Positions 1-10,960 of a stretch of DNA of 64,000 bases are shown one piece after another (the stretch's first letter is position 1; every line of letters begins with the position of its first letter). The notes below the pieces were generated by a model. The model had not been told where the DNA came from. It did not search any database and saw only the letters and a program-made list of their open reading frames with translations. The translations under genes were made by a program, and so were the position numbers. Source of the DNA: UBA1479 sp040221095 (GTDB lineage Bacteria > Pseudomonadota > Alphaproteobacteria > Rhodospirillales > Casp-alpha2); the NCBI GenBank assembly GCA_040221095.1, contig JAVJVP010000008.1:1-64000 (forward strand), given 5' to 3'.

Positions 1-303
<303 letters not shown>

Positions 304-415
304 TGTTCGGTCTCGTCTGTCTGGTGTTGCCTGAGAACTGTTTGCTGTCGCCTCGGCACCCGAAAGCGCCTCGAAAATTCTGTTGTCCCTTGCCGGGTCA
401 CGCCGCCGAAAAGGT

Positions 416-489
416 TGGAGCGGGTGAGGGGAATCGAACCCCCGTCGTAAGCTTGGAAGGCTTCTGCTCTACCATTGAGCTACACCCGC
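416..489 (-). tRNA. tRNA-Gly (anticodon TCC)
   Basis: Read on the minus strand it starts GCGGGTGTAGCTCAATGG and ends with the T-arm GGTTCGATTCC. The 7-bp acceptor stem GCGGGTG/CACCCGC is perfect, the discriminator base is T and the CCA is encoded (418-416). The anticodon loop CTTCCAA gives TCC, glycine. It lies 112 bp upstream of tuf on the same strand. Confidence 0.97.
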
Positions 490-674
490 TTGACGTCGCG
501 CCGCCTTGCAAGCCTGTCGGCCCTGACATGGGACTTGAGTTCAATTATTCCTGTTCGCCGCACCGTATTCTTTAGTTTTACGCCGTTTTTATCCGCTCAC
601 CGCACCTGACACCCTGGCAATTCACCGACCGGCACCCAGGTCCCGGTCAAATGCGCCAACCCCCGACAACGAGA

Positions 675-760
675 TGGTGGAGGGGGTTGGATTCGAACCA
701 ACGTAGGCGTACGCCAACGGGTTTACAGCCCGTCCCCTTTAGCCACTCGGGCACCCCTCC
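675..760 (-). tRNA. tRNA-Tyr (anticodon GTA)
   Basis: An 86-nt class II tRNA with a long variable arm. The acceptor stem GGAGGGG/CCCCTCC is perfect, the discriminator is A and the CCA is encoded. The anticodon loop CTGTAAA gives GTA, tyrosine. It is the first gene of the probable tRNA-Tyr / tRNA-Gly / tuf transcript. Confidence 0.97.
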
Positions 761-831
761 TGGGACCCGTTCTCCGGAATTTCGCAGCACCACGGTGAAA
801 TCTGCCCGGCCGGCACGCCGGACGGACCGTG

Positions 832-861
832 GGAATACGAGGAATAGCAACCGGTTGTCAA
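832..861 (-). promoter_or_regulatory. Candidate promoter of tRNA-Tyr/tRNA-Gly/tuf
   Basis: On the minus strand a perfect -35 TTGACA (861-856) is followed after 18 bp by TATTCC (837-832), a weak -10. It lies about 70 bp upstream of tRNA-Tyr. The -35 is convincing and the -10 is poor, so this is a prediction only. Confidence 0.4.
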
Positions 862-961
862 CGCCAAAACATAGTAAAATAGCCCGCAGGCCCCTCCCCT
901 TCTCTTAGATCAAGAGAGGCATCCAGCAGACTTCAATTGTGGTTTCATGTTAAATCGACCC

Positions 962-1798
962 ATGAGCAAGCGCAAGCCCCACCCCAAAGGCCGTTTTCGG
1001 CCGAAACCCGAGGACGGCCACGCCCCCCGCGGCGCTGGCCGCGCGGCCTGGATTTACGGCCGCCACGCCGCCCTTGCGGCCCTCCTGAACCCCAACCGCG
1101 TGATTTCCCGCATCGTCGCGGCCCCCGGCCAGACCGAGGAAATCACCGCCGCCCTGCGGGCCAAGGGGGCACCCCCAGATCGCCCGGCCCCGGAAACCCT
1201 GGACCGGCGGGACATCGACGCCCTGTTGCCCCAGGGCGCCGTGCATCAGGGCCTGGCCGTCCTGTCGCCGCCCCTGGACACGCCGGCGGTCGAAGACATC
1301 TGCGCCCGGGCGGAGGCCGGGGCCAACGCCCTGGTCCTGGTGCTCGACCAGGCGACCGACCCGCACAACGTGGGCGCCATCCTGCGCTCGGCGGCGGCGT
1401 TCGGCGCCCTGGCCGTGATCGTCCAGGACCGCAACGCGCCAGAAGCCACCGGAGCCCTGGCCAAGGCCGCGTCGGGGGCGCTGGAAACCGTGCCCCTGGT
1501 CGTCGCCACCAACCTGAGCCGCGCCCTGGAACAGTTGCAGGCGGGCGGATTCTGGTGCCTCGGCCTGGACGGCGAGGCCGAAACCCTGATCGGCGACGCC
1601 GACCTGTCGGGACGCATCGCTCTGGTTCTGGGCGCCGAGGGGGCCGGCCTGCGCCGTCTGGTCAAGGAACACTGCGACCTTTTGGTCCGGATTCCCATCC
1701 AATCGGCCATGGAAAGCCTGAATCTGTCCAACGCGGCCGCCGTCGCCCTTTACGAAGCGGCCCGGCGACGTCCTGTCTTGCCTCCCGGTAGCCATTAA
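962..1798 (+). CDS. rlmB: 23S rRNA 2'-O-methyltransferase, TrmH/SpoU family (RlmB-like)
   Basis: A SAM-dependent 2'-O-ribose methyltransferase of the SPOUT class, 278 aa. In E. coli RlmB modifies G2251 in the 23S rRNA P-loop. The N-terminal substrate-binding domain contains WIYGRHAALAALLNP. The SpoU motifs follow in order: motif 1 DPHNVGAILRSA near residue 130, motif 2 VLGAEGAGLRRLV near 225, and motif 3 IPIQSAMESLNLSNAAAVAL near 250, which form the trefoil knot. The basic head (KRKPHPKGRFRPKP) is typical of alphaproteobacterial members. The ATG at 962 is preferred; an in-frame ATG at 947 adds five residues, and neither has a good ribosome binding site. The rRNA target is inferred from the family. 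Confidence 0.9.
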   Translation: MSKRKPHPKGRFRPKPEDGHAPRGAGRAAWIYGRHAALAALLNPNRVISRIVAAPGQTEEITAALRAKGAPPDRPAPETLDRRDIDALLPQGAVHQGLAVLSPPLDTPAVEDICARAEAGANALVLVLDQATDPHNVGAILRSAAAFGALAVIVQDRNAPEATGALAKAASGALETVPLVVATNLSRALEQLQAGGFWCLGLDGEAETLIGDADLSGRIALVLGAEGAGLRRLVKEHCDLLVRIPIQSAMESLNLSNAAAVALYEAARRRPVLPPGSH

Positions 1799-1863
1799 GC
1801 GTACATATCGCCAAGTTCTAATAAGGGGGGAAGCCCCGCCGTCTCAGGGGGAAGAACGAAGCG

Positions 1864-2370
1864 GTGTTTCGTAAAAAGCTGCCGTTGTCCGAGCTGACGG
1901 CGCCGCTGACCGGCGTGCTGGACCACTGGCGCGCGCGGGGCGGCGAGGAATTGTCTTGTCCCTGGTCCAAGTTCGAAATGCACTTCCTGCCGCCGAAGGT
2001 CCTGCCGACGACCCTGGTGATCGACGTGTTCGACGAAACGAATGCGAACAAATACCGCTATTGGGGCAGCAAGATGACGATGATCCACGGCCAGGACATG
2101 ACCGGCAGGAGCCCCTACGATCTATCCCCCCGTGAGCTCGCCGAAGATCTGCGCAAGCAACACCTGGAAATCCGCGAGAACCGCGCCGCCTGCGCCCATG
2201 TTCTCGGCTTTGCGCTGGAAAGCGGCCTCAGCCAGACCCATACCATCCTGCGCCTGCCCTTGTCGGACGACGGGCGCACGATCAGCCATATCGTGGGCGT
2301 GGTCTGGTATTCCCCGGAAGCCCTGAAACGGTTCGAGCAGAAAGGCCAGGGCAGCCTGTTCGGCCCCTGA
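1864..2370 (+). CDS. PAS-domain protein of unknown function (PAS_5 type)
   Basis: 168 aa with no membrane segment or signal peptide. The centre (LVIDVFDETNANKYRYWGS then MTGRSPYDL) matches the pattern of the short stand-alone PAS proteins common in Rhodospirillales, in which a W-x-x-F segment is followed by a strand, a G-T/S turn and a GRD/GRS motif. No output domain is attached, so it may act as a ligand sensor or a partner of another protein. The start is a GTG at 1864, chosen because GGGGGAAG sits 8 bp upstream. It lies between the methyltransferase and tRNA-Thr with no clear operon partner. The ligand is unknown. Confidence 0.72.
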   Translation: MFRKKLPLSELTAPLTGVLDHWRARGGEELSCPWSKFEMHFLPPKVLPTTLVIDVFDETNANKYRYWGSKMTMIHGQDMTGRSPYDLSPRELAEDLRKQHLEIRENRAACAHVLGFALESGLSQTHTILRLPLSDDGRTISHIVGVVWYSPEALKRFEQKGQGSLFGP

Positions 2371-2510
2371 GCAAGGGCGCTCCGCGCTTGTGCCGCAAGG
2401 GGGCTTGAGAGTATACGTGGCGCGCATGACGGGTGCCCGGGCCCCGTCGGGCCGGTCCCTGGGGCCGGTCTCTCCGAGAAGACGCCCGGAACCAGGCACC
2501 GCCGCCTTAC

Positions 2511-2586
<76 letters not shown>

Positions 2587-2669
2587 CCTTCTATTGACCC
2601 TATCCGGCAATTCTGGGACAAACCCGGCGCGCCAAGAGGCGCCCAAGAACTTACCGGACCGGACGACCC

Positions 2670-4430
2670 ATGAACCTGTTCCAGCATTTCCAGGCCGAGG
2701 TGACGCGACAGATCGACGCCCTGGCCGCCGACGGCGCCCTGCCCGCCGGATTGGACACCGCGCGCCTGACCGTCGAGCCGCCGCGCGACACCAGCCACGG
2801 CGACATCACCACCAACGCGGCCATGGTCCTGGCCAAGCCCGCCGGCATGAAGCCCCGCGACATCGCCGACCTGCTGGCCGCCCGCCTGGACAGCCTGCCG
2901 GACGTCACGAAAACCGAGGTCGCCGGGCCCGGCTTCATCAACATGCGCCTGGCCGATACGTTCTGGCAGGCGCGACTGGCGGAAATCCTGACCACGGGCA
3001 CGGCCTACGGCGATTCCGATTTCGGCAAGGCCGCCGGCAAGGTCAACGTGGAATACGTGTCCGCCAACCCGACCGGGCCGCTGCATGTGGCCCATGCCCG
3101 GGGCGCGGTGGTCGGCGACGTGCTGGCGCGGCTGTTGAAAAAAGCCGGCTATGACGTGACCACGGAATACTACATCAACGACGCCGGGGCCCAGGTCGAG
3201 ACCCTGGCCCGTTCCGCCTATCTGCGCTACCGCGAGGCCCTGGGCGAAACCGTCGACGAAATCCCCGAAGGCATGTACCCGGGCGAATACCTGATCCCCG
3301 TGGGCCAGGCCCTGGCCGAGGCCGACGGCGACAAGTGGCTCACCGCCGACGAGGACGCCTGGCTGCCCCATGTCCGCGAATTCACCGTGGCCCGCATGAT
3401 GGCCCAGGTGAAGGAAGACCTGGCGGCGCTGGGCATCCGCCAGGACGTCTATACCTCGGAAAAGGAACTGGTCGCCGCCGGCGCCGTCGAGGCCGTGTAC
3501 AAGACGCTCGCCGACCGCGGCCTGATCTATACGGGCGTGCTGGAGCCGCCCAAGGGCAAGCCCGCCCCCGACGATTGGGAGCCCCGGCCCCAGTCCCTGT
3601 TCCGCGCCACCCAGTTCGGCGACGACATCGACCGCCCGCTGAAGAAATCGGACGGGTCCTGGACCTATTTCTCCAACGACATCGCCAACCACCTGGACAA
3701 GTTCAAGCGCGGCTTCACGCAGATGATCGACATCTTCGGCGCCGACCACGGCGGTTATGTAAAGCGCATGAAGGCGGCCGTCACCGCCGTGTCCGAGGGC
3801 AAGGCCGACCTGGACATCAAGCTGTGCCAGATGGTGCACCTGATGAAGAACGGCGAGCCCATGCGCATGTCCAAGCGCGCCGGCAACTTCGTGACCCTGC
3901 GCGACCTGATCGACGAGGTCGGCCGCGACGTCGTGCGCTTCCTGATGCTGACCCGCAAAAGCGACACCCAGATGGAATTCGATCTGGCCAAGGCGGTCGA
4001 ACAGTCGCGCGACAACCCGGTGTTCTACGTGCAGTACGCCCATGCGCGCTGCCGCTCGGTGCTGCGCTCGGCCCCCGACGAACTGGCGGGCCTGGATACC
4101 TCGGCCGAGGCCCTGGCCCAGGCCGACCTGTCCCTGCTGGCCGATCCGGCGGAGATGGACCTGATCAAGGTCATGGCCGCCTGGCCGCGCATCGTCGAAC
4201 AGGCGGCGGAAGCCCATGAGCCGCACCGCGTCGCATTCTACCTGAACGACGTGGCCTCGGCCTTCCACGGCCTGTGGAACATGGGCAAGGACGACACCAG
4301 CCTGCGCTTCATCCAGGCCGACGCCCCCGAGGTGTCGCGCGCGCGCATGGCATTGGTCCAGGCGACGGCGACGATCATCGCCTCGGGCCTGGACGTGCTG
4401 GGCGTGGCGCCGGTCGAAGAACTGCGCTGA
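2670..4430 (+). CDS. argS: Arginyl-tRNA synthetase
   Basis: A cytoplasmic class I aminoacyl-tRNA synthetase that charges tRNA-Arg with arginine, 586 aa, the usual length for ArgS. The N-terminal additive domain holds HGDITTNAAMVLAK and GPGFINMRL. The HIGH signature appears as HVAHARGAVVGD near residue 137. The catalytic core includes YYINDAGAQVETLA, DIFGADHGGYVKRMKAA and the KMSKS-equivalent MRMSKRAGN near 400. The C-terminal DALR anticodon-binding domain contains FYVQYAHARCRSVL. It starts at the ATG at 2670, 83 bp after tRNA-Thr. The next gene begins 32 bp downstream and may be co-transcribed. Confidence 0.98.
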   Translation: MNLFQHFQAEVTRQIDALAADGALPAGLDTARLTVEPPRDTSHGDITTNAAMVLAKPAGMKPRDIADLLAARLDSLPDVTKTEVAGPGFINMRLADTFWQARLAEILTTGTAYGDSDFGKAAGKVNVEYVSANPTGPLHVAHARGAVVGDVLARLLKKAGYDVTTEYYINDAGAQVETLARSAYLRYREALGETVDEIPEGMYPGEYLIPVGQALAEADGDKWLTADEDAWLPHVREFTVARMMAQVKEDLAALGIRQDVYTSEKELVAAGAVEAVYKTLADRGLIYTGVLEPPKGKPAPDDWEPRPQSLFRATQFGDDIDRPLKKSDGSWTYFSNDIANHLDKFKRGFTQMIDIFGADHGGYVKRMKAAVTAVSEGKADLDIKLCQMVHLMKNGEPMRMSKRAGNFVTLRDLIDEVGRDVVRFLMLTRKSDTQMEFDLAKAVEQSRDNPVFYVQYAHARCRSVLRSAPDELAGLDTSAEALAQADLSLLADPAEMDLIKVMAAWPRIVEQAAEAHEPHRVAFYLNDVASAFHGLWNMGKDDTSLRFIQADAPEVSRARMALVQATATIIASGLDVLGVAPVEELR

Positions 4431-4462
4431 CGCCCCGGCCCCATGTGGGCTAACATCGGGGC

Positions 4463-4807
4463 ATGAAAAGCCTGTTCACCAAGAAACAGCTTGCCCAGTA
4501 CCGCGCGCGCCTGGAGGCGCTGATCGGCGAACTGGACGCCCTCGATTCCATGACCAAGGAATCGCGCCGGCCCGTTGAACTGGACCAGACCACCCAGGGC
4601 CGCCTGTCGCGCATGGATGCATTGCAGGTCCAGGCCATGCAGGAAGCCACCGCCGACCGCCGCCGCTCGGAAAAGGCGCGCGCCCGGGCGGCGCTGGAAC
4701 GCATGGATGCGGGCGATTTCGGATACTGCGTGTCCTGCGGCGAAGACATTCCCACCAAACGCCTGGATCACGACCCGTCGACGCCGACCTGTGTCGACTG
4801 CGCCTGA
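4463..4807 (+). CDS. DksA/TraR-family zinc-finger protein
   Basis: 114 aa. It has an N-terminal helical hairpin (about 1-75) and a C-terminal C4 zinc finger CVSCGEDIPTKRLD...CVDC. DksA proteins enter the RNA polymerase secondary channel and modulate initiation with ppGpp. This protein is shorter than E. coli DksA (151 aa) and resembles the TraR/YbiI-sized members. The acidic coiled-coil tip reads ELDALDSMTKES and does not clearly carry the D-x-x-D-x-A motif, so it may lack full DksA activity. The start ATG is 32 bp after argS. Confidence 0.88.
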   Translation: MKSLFTKKQLAQYRARLEALIGELDALDSMTKESRRPVELDQTTQGRLSRMDALQVQAMQEATADRRRSEKARARAALERMDAGDFGYCVSCGEDIPTKRLDHDPSTPTCVDCA

Positions 4808-4813
4808 CGTCGG

Positions 4814-6181
4814 CTAGCCGAGCGGCCGGCGGGCCAGCAGGCGGAACCGCCCGGCCAGGAGAATGATCGAGATCGCGCTGGCCCCCATCACCGTCCAGAT
4901 CAGCCCCTGAACCCCATAGCCCAGAGGGATCGCCATCCAATAGGCGACCGGCACCATGACGCCGCCGTAGCAGGCAAGTTGGCAGACCATGGGCGCCCAG
5001 ACGTCGCGCCGCCCCCGCAGGGCCTGGGCCAACACCGCCTGACCGCCGTCGAGCACCAGGACCCCCGCGACGACCACGACCAGGGAGCGCGCGATCGGCA
5101 CCAGGGCCGGATCGGACGTGTAGAACGACACAAGCAGATCCGACTGAAAGAAGATCAACAGGCCGATACCGCCGGCCAGCACCGTATTGGCGCCCAGACC
5201 GGTCCAGCCCGCCAGTTCCATGTCGGCCCGGTCGCGCCGCCCGAAGGCGATGCCGACGCGCACGCTGGTCGCGCCGCCGATGCCGATGGCGACCATGAAG
5301 AACAGGGCCAGCAGGTTGAAGGCGATGCCGTAGGCCGCCGCCGACAGTTCGCCCAGCCATCCGGCGAACAGGATCATCGCCGTGAAAGCCGCCGATTCCG
5401 TCGCCATGCCCAGGCCCGTGGCGTAGCCGATGCGCCGCTGGATGCGCCCCGCCGCCGGGTCCGGATCAGGCTGTCGCAGGCCGAAGCGGTCGCGGTCCGG
5501 CAGCCACCACACATAGGCGACGATCGAGAAGGCCAGGGCCCAGCGCACGATGGTGGTCGCCCAGGCGGCACCCTCCGCCCCCATGGCCGGCACGGACCCC
5601 ACGCCGTAAATGAACACCCAGTTGAGCCCGACATTGAGCAGGTTCGCCAGCAGCATCAGCACCATGCCCGGCAGAGGCCGGCGCAGGCCTTCGAGGAAGA
5701 AGTTGGTGGTCAGGAAGATCAGCACCGGCAGAACGCCGATCCCCATGATATGGGCGACGGCACCGCTGCCGGCGGCGAGATCGCCGGTCTGGCCGAGGAT
5801 TTCCATCAGATCCCGGCCCTGCCAAGCGATGGTCAGGCCGATCAGCCCCAGGCCACAGGCCATGGGCAGGGAGCGCCGCCAGGCCGCGCCGCAGGCGCGG
5901 TAATCTTCCGCCCCAAAGGCGTTGGAGGTCATGACCAGGGTGCCCAGCAGCAAGCCCATGCAGGCGACGATGATGTTGATGACCACGGCATTGCCGATGT
6001 TCAGATAGGCCAGTTCCGCCGTCGCCGCATGGCCGACCATGACGGCATCGACCTGAGCGATCATCAGCACGCCGAACCGCGAGATCACCGTCGGCACCGC
6101 CAGGCGGATCAGTTCCCCCAGATGGCGGCGCAGGCGGGCGGCGAACCAGGTTTCGCCGGGGCGGATCGGGGCTTCGTACAT
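4814..6181 (-). CDS. MATE-family multidrug efflux transporter
   Basis: 455 aa, about 12 membrane segments arranged as two MatE repeats. The first repeat starts near LIRLAVPTVISRFGVLMIAQVDAVMVGHAATAEL, the second near GLGMATESAAFTAMILFAGW. This family exports organic cations, drugs or metabolites by sodium or proton antiport across the inner membrane. The ATG at 6181 is chosen because AAGGGG lies just upstream; an in-frame GTG at 6211 would add ten residues without a better site. It is convergent with the DksA-like gene (6-bp gap) and divergent from the EamA transporters. The substrate cannot be read from the sequence. Confidence 0.93.
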   Translation of the reverse strand: MYEAPIRPGETWFAARLRRHLGELIRLAVPTVISRFGVLMIAQVDAVMVGHAATAELAYLNIGNAVVINIIVACMGLLLGTLVMTSNAFGAEDYRACGAAWRRSLPMACGLGLIGLTIAWQGRDLMEILGQTGDLAAGSGAVAHIMGIGVLPVLIFLTTNFFLEGLRRPLPGMVLMLLANLLNVGLNWVFIYGVGSVPAMGAEGAAWATTIVRWALAFSIVAYVWWLPDRDRFGLRQPDPDPAAGRIQRRIGYATGLGMATESAAFTAMILFAGWLGELSAAAYGIAFNLLALFFMVAIGIGGATSVRVGIAFGRRDRADMELAGWTGLGANTVLAGGIGLLIFFQSDLLVSFYTSDPALVPIARSLVVVVAGVLVLDGGQAVLAQALRGRRDVWAPMVCQLACYGGVMVPVAYWMAIPLGYGVQGLIWTVMGASAISIILLAGRFRLLARRPLG

Positions 6182-6339
6182 GGCCGCCCCTTTTACCCCG
6201 CGTGACCACACAGGACAGCGTTAATTCGGACTGTGGATCATCAGGCATCACACTTTGCCGCGCCTGGGCGTTGACGCGGCCCCCACCGGCACAGAAACTG
6301 CGCGGCCACGATGACCCACCACCCTTGGGACGATTCCCG

Positions 6340-7242
6340 ATGACCGCAGAGCCCGCGACCGCCCCCAACCGATCCGGCGCCGCCACGGACGCCCGCATCG
6401 GCATCCTGTGCATGCTGGCGGCCATGTTCGCCTTCACGGTGATGGACGCCCTGTCCAAACAGCTTGTCCAAACCCAGGCACCGTTGCAGGTCGTCTGGGG
6501 CATCTATGTGGTGCAGGCCGTTATCATATGTACCGTCATGGCCCGGCGCCTGCCGCGCCTGCTGGTGTCCCGGCAGGTCGGGTTGCAGGCATTGCGCGCG
6601 GCGTTCCTGGTCGCGACATCCATCTGTTACGTCACCGGGCTGCGCTACGTGCCGCTGGCCGAGGCCGGGGCCATCGTGATGCTCGCTCCCCTCGCCTTCA
6701 CCGCCCTGGCCGTGCCGTTTCTCAAGGAACGGGTCGGCGCCAAACGCTGGGCCGGTGTCGCTGCGGGCTTTCTCGGCGCCCTTATCATTATCCGCCCGGG
6801 GACCGAGGCCATGCAGGTCGCCGCGCTGCTGCCGCTGGCGGCGGCCCTGCTGCATGCGCTCTATCAGGTCGTGACCCGTTTCGTCGCCCGCGAGGACAGC
6901 GTGCTGACCACCCTGACCTACAGCATCCTGTTCTGCGCGCTGATCATGACCCCCATCGTGCCCTTTCACTGGACCCCCATGGGGACCGCGCAATGGGGCC
7001 TGCTGGCGGCGGCGGGGGTTTGCGGGATCATCGCCGAATACGCCCTGATCCAGTCCCTCGCCCGGGCCTCGGCGGCGGTGGTCTCGCCCTATACCTACTC
7101 CTACCTGCTGTGGACGGCCCTGGTCGGGCTCGTCGTGTTCGGCGAACGGCCGGACGTCTGGGCGGTTCTTGGGGCGGTGGTGATCGTCGGCTCGGGGATC
7201 TACGTGTGGCGGCGGGAACGGGCCGCCGGCCAAGGGACTTAG
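6340..7242 (+). CDS. EamA/DMT-family transporter (first of a tandem pair)
   Basis: 300 aa, ten predicted membrane helices in two EamA repeats. The first starts at ILCMLAAMFAFTVMDALSKQLV. The LKERVGAKRWAGVAAGFLGALIIIRPG region between the repeats is highly typical. The start ATG at 6340 follows a GGGA-containing leader. It shares its whole layout with the next gene, including YVPLAEAGAIVMLAPL versus YVPIAEASAIMMLAPL and LLPLAAALLHALYQV versus LLPLVAAMTHGVYQV, so the two are paralogues from a local duplication. The substrate is unknown; family members move amino acids, nucleosides and other metabolites. Confidence 0.92.
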   Translation: MTAEPATAPNRSGAATDARIGILCMLAAMFAFTVMDALSKQLVQTQAPLQVVWGIYVVQAVIICTVMARRLPRLLVSRQVGLQALRAAFLVATSICYVTGLRYVPLAEAGAIVMLAPLAFTALAVPFLKERVGAKRWAGVAAGFLGALIIIRPGTEAMQVAALLPLAAALLHALYQVVTRFVAREDSVLTTLTYSILFCALIMTPIVPFHWTPMGTAQWGLLAAAGVCGIIAEYALIQSLARASAAVVSPYTYSYLLWTALVGLVVFGERPDVWAVLGAVVIVGSGIYVWRRERAAGQGT

Positions 7243-7342
7243 CCGCCGCAACCCCGTCCTGCGCCAAAGGCGTATTGACGCCGGGCCCGCGCCCCGCCAT
7301 GACAGGACGGCGCTTCCGCCGCCCTCCAGGCCCCGAGATGCA

Positions 7343-8257
7343 ATGAACCAGCAACCGGCACCGTCGCCGTCCCCCGCCCCGCCCCAGGCCGCCGACGGCC
7401 ATGCGGGCCAGGGCGTGCTGTGGATGATCGTCGCCATGGCCTGCTTCGTTTCCATGGACAGCATCGCCAAGGAACTGGTGAAGACCCATTCCGTGGTCCA
7501 GGTCGTGTGGGGCCGCTATTTCTTTCAGGTCGCCGTGCTCGCCGTGATCCTGTTCCCCCGCCTGCGCCGCCTGATGGTGACGCCGAATCTGGGCCTGCAG
7601 CTCGTGCGCTCCCTGCTGCTGCTGGTAACCACGGGGCTTTACTTCACCGGCCTCAAATACGTGCCGATCGCCGAGGCCAGCGCCATCATGATGCTGGCCC
7701 CCCTGGTGGTCACGGCGCTCAGCGTGCCGCTGTTGAAGGAACGGGTCGGCCCGCGCCGCTGGGCCGGCGTGGTGATCGGCTTCGCCGGCGCCATGGTCGT
7801 CATCCGCCCGGGCGGCGACGCCATGCAGCTGGCCGCCCTGCTGCCGCTGGTCGCCGCCATGACCCACGGCGTCTATCAGGTCTCGACCCGCTTCCTCAGC
7901 CATAGTGAAAGCGTGCTGACCACGCTGTGCTATTCGGCGCTGCTGGGGGCGATGATCATGAGCACGGCCGTGCCCTTCCATTGGACGCCCCTGCCGGCCC
8001 TGGGCTGGGGAATGCTGCTGTGCGCAGGGATGTTCGGCACGCTGGGCCATTTCGCGCTGATCAAGGCCTTCACCCTGGCCCCGGCGGCGACGGTCGCCCC
8101 CTTCACCTACACCAACCTGATTTGGGCGGCGGCGTCCGGCTTTCTGTTCTTCGGGGAATGGCCGGACGTCTGGACCTTCGCAGGGGCCGCGATCATCGTT
8201 GGATCGGGCATCTACATCTACCACCGCGAGAAGGTGGTGAAGCACCGGGAGCCCTGA
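7343..8257 (+). CDS. EamA/DMT-family transporter (second of a tandem pair)
   Basis: 304 aa with ten predicted membrane helices and two EamA repeats, the first beginning at GVLWMIVAMACFVSMDSIAKELV. The inter-repeat segment LKERVGPRRWAGVVIGFAGAMVVIRPGG is nearly identical to the preceding gene. It starts at the ATG at 7343, 100 bp after its paralogue, and ends 2 bp before the cupin gene, so it and the cupin are probably translated from one message. Whether the pair works as a heterodimer, as in the EmrE-like SMR group, or as separate ten-helix transporters is not visible; each is full length. Confidence 0.92.
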   Translation: MNQQPAPSPSPAPPQAADGHAGQGVLWMIVAMACFVSMDSIAKELVKTHSVVQVVWGRYFFQVAVLAVILFPRLRRLMVTPNLGLQLVRSLLLLVTTGLYFTGLKYVPIAEASAIMMLAPLVVTALSVPLLKERVGPRRWAGVVIGFAGAMVVIRPGGDAMQLAALLPLVAAMTHGVYQVSTRFLSHSESVLTTLCYSALLGAMIMSTAVPFHWTPLPALGWGMLLCAGMFGTLGHFALIKAFTLAPAATVAPFTYTNLIWAAASGFLFFGEWPDVWTFAGAAIIVGSGIYIYHREKVVKHREP

Positions 8258-8259
8258 CC

Positions 8260-8589
8260 ATGCAGATGAACGACATTCCTTTCGGTACCACCGACTGGTC
8301 GGCGGTCGAGCGCACGGAACACAGGGGCGAAACAGGCACGTCCTTTTGGCGGACCCAGGTGTTCGGCGGTATCCGCGTGCGCATGGTCGACTACACCCCG
8401 GGCTATTTGGCCGATCACTGGTGCGTCAAGGGCCACATCCTGTTCTGCCTTAAGGGCGAACTGCACACGGAACTGGAGGACGGGCGGACCTTCGTGCTGA
8501 CGCCCGGGATGAGTTATCAGGTCGCCGACAACGCGGAGCCCCACCGGTCGTCGACCGCGACCGGGGCCACGCTTTTCATCGTCGATTGA
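8260..8589 (+). CDS. DHCW-motif cupin-fold protein
   Basis: 109 aa, a small single-domain beta-barrel protein. The segment YLADHWCVKGHILFCLKGELHTEL has the conserved D-H-W-C and K-G-H residues of a family annotated as DHCW-motif cupins, followed by the second cupin motif around LTPGMSYQVADNAEPHRSS. The histidines could bind a metal. Its ATG lies 2 bp after the stop of the second EamA transporter, suggesting coupled expression. No enzymatic activity is known to me for the family. Confidence 0.85.
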   Translation: MQMNDIPFGTTDWSAVERTEHRGETGTSFWRTQVFGGIRVRMVDYTPGYLADHWCVKGHILFCLKGELHTELEDGRTFVLTPGMSYQVADNAEPHRSSTATGATLFIVD

Positions 8590-8590
8590 A

Positions 8591-9228
8591 TCAGCCCAGG
8601 GCCCTGGCTTTGATGCAGGCGTCCAGGTCGGCCAGGTCCGGATCCTCGGCGCCGAGCGCATCCATGGTTTCCAGCAGTCTGACCAGATAGTCATGGTTGG
8701 TGCCGTAGCGGCCCACGGCCTTGCACATGATCTCGGCCATGGTCTCCCTGGGCAGGGGCGGCACGAAATGGGGATGGTCGGGGATCACCACGAAGGTCAT
8801 CACCTGGACCGGACCGTCGAGGCTGTCCGCCGTGATCCAGGTCGGCCGGTAGACGCCGGAATTCTGTTCCCGGTCCCACAGGCGCTTGAGGTCTTCCGCC
8901 AACATGTCCTCGTCCAGTTCCAGAACCAGCCCCTTGCAGGACTGCCCCGGTTCCGGCACCAGGCAAAGGCCCAGGCCCGGCTGCTCGTCCGTGCCCCGCG
9001 CCCGGGTCGACCAGATCTGAAAGCGGCGCTGATGGTCATGGACCGTCGCCGCAAAGGTGGAGGCGACGCAGCATTCCGGATTCCACATCAGCGAGCCGAA
9101 GGCGAACACCCGGAACGGCTCGCCCCGGGGGCGTTCGGCCAGGATGCGTTCGATCCCCGCCGCCTTCTGTTCCGGGGTCAGCTTGATCTTGGGGCCGCGG
9201 TTGGCCCAGGGGTCGGCGCCGCCGTCGG

Positions 9229-9232
<4 letters not shown>
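8591..9232 (-). CDS. Gamma-glutamylcyclotransferase, ChaC family
   Basis: 213 aa. ChaC-type enzymes cleave glutathione to 5-oxoproline and Cys-Gly in the cytoplasm. The substrate-binding signature FAFGSLMWNP is at residues 43-52. The expected catalytic glutamate lies in the segment LWDREQNSGVYRPTW, equivalent to the R-E-x-x-x-G-Y motif of ChaC. The region VPPLPRETMAEIMCKAVGRYGTNHDYL is also typical of the family. Its ATG overlaps the stop of prfC as ATGA, so it is translationally coupled to prfC. It is convergent with the cupin gene. A link between peptide release and glutathione turnover is not implied by the sequence alone. Confidence 0.88.
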
Positions 9233-10833
<1,601 letters not shown>

Positions 10834-10960
10834 GGGCCGTGTTTTATCCCAAGTCGCCGAATTCCACTAGAAATCCTTGGCGTCCCGGGCCGATTTTTCT
10901 AAGCTGAATATTAGGAAATCCGCCCGGCATCGGGCGGCAAGACAAAGGGGAGCAATCAAG

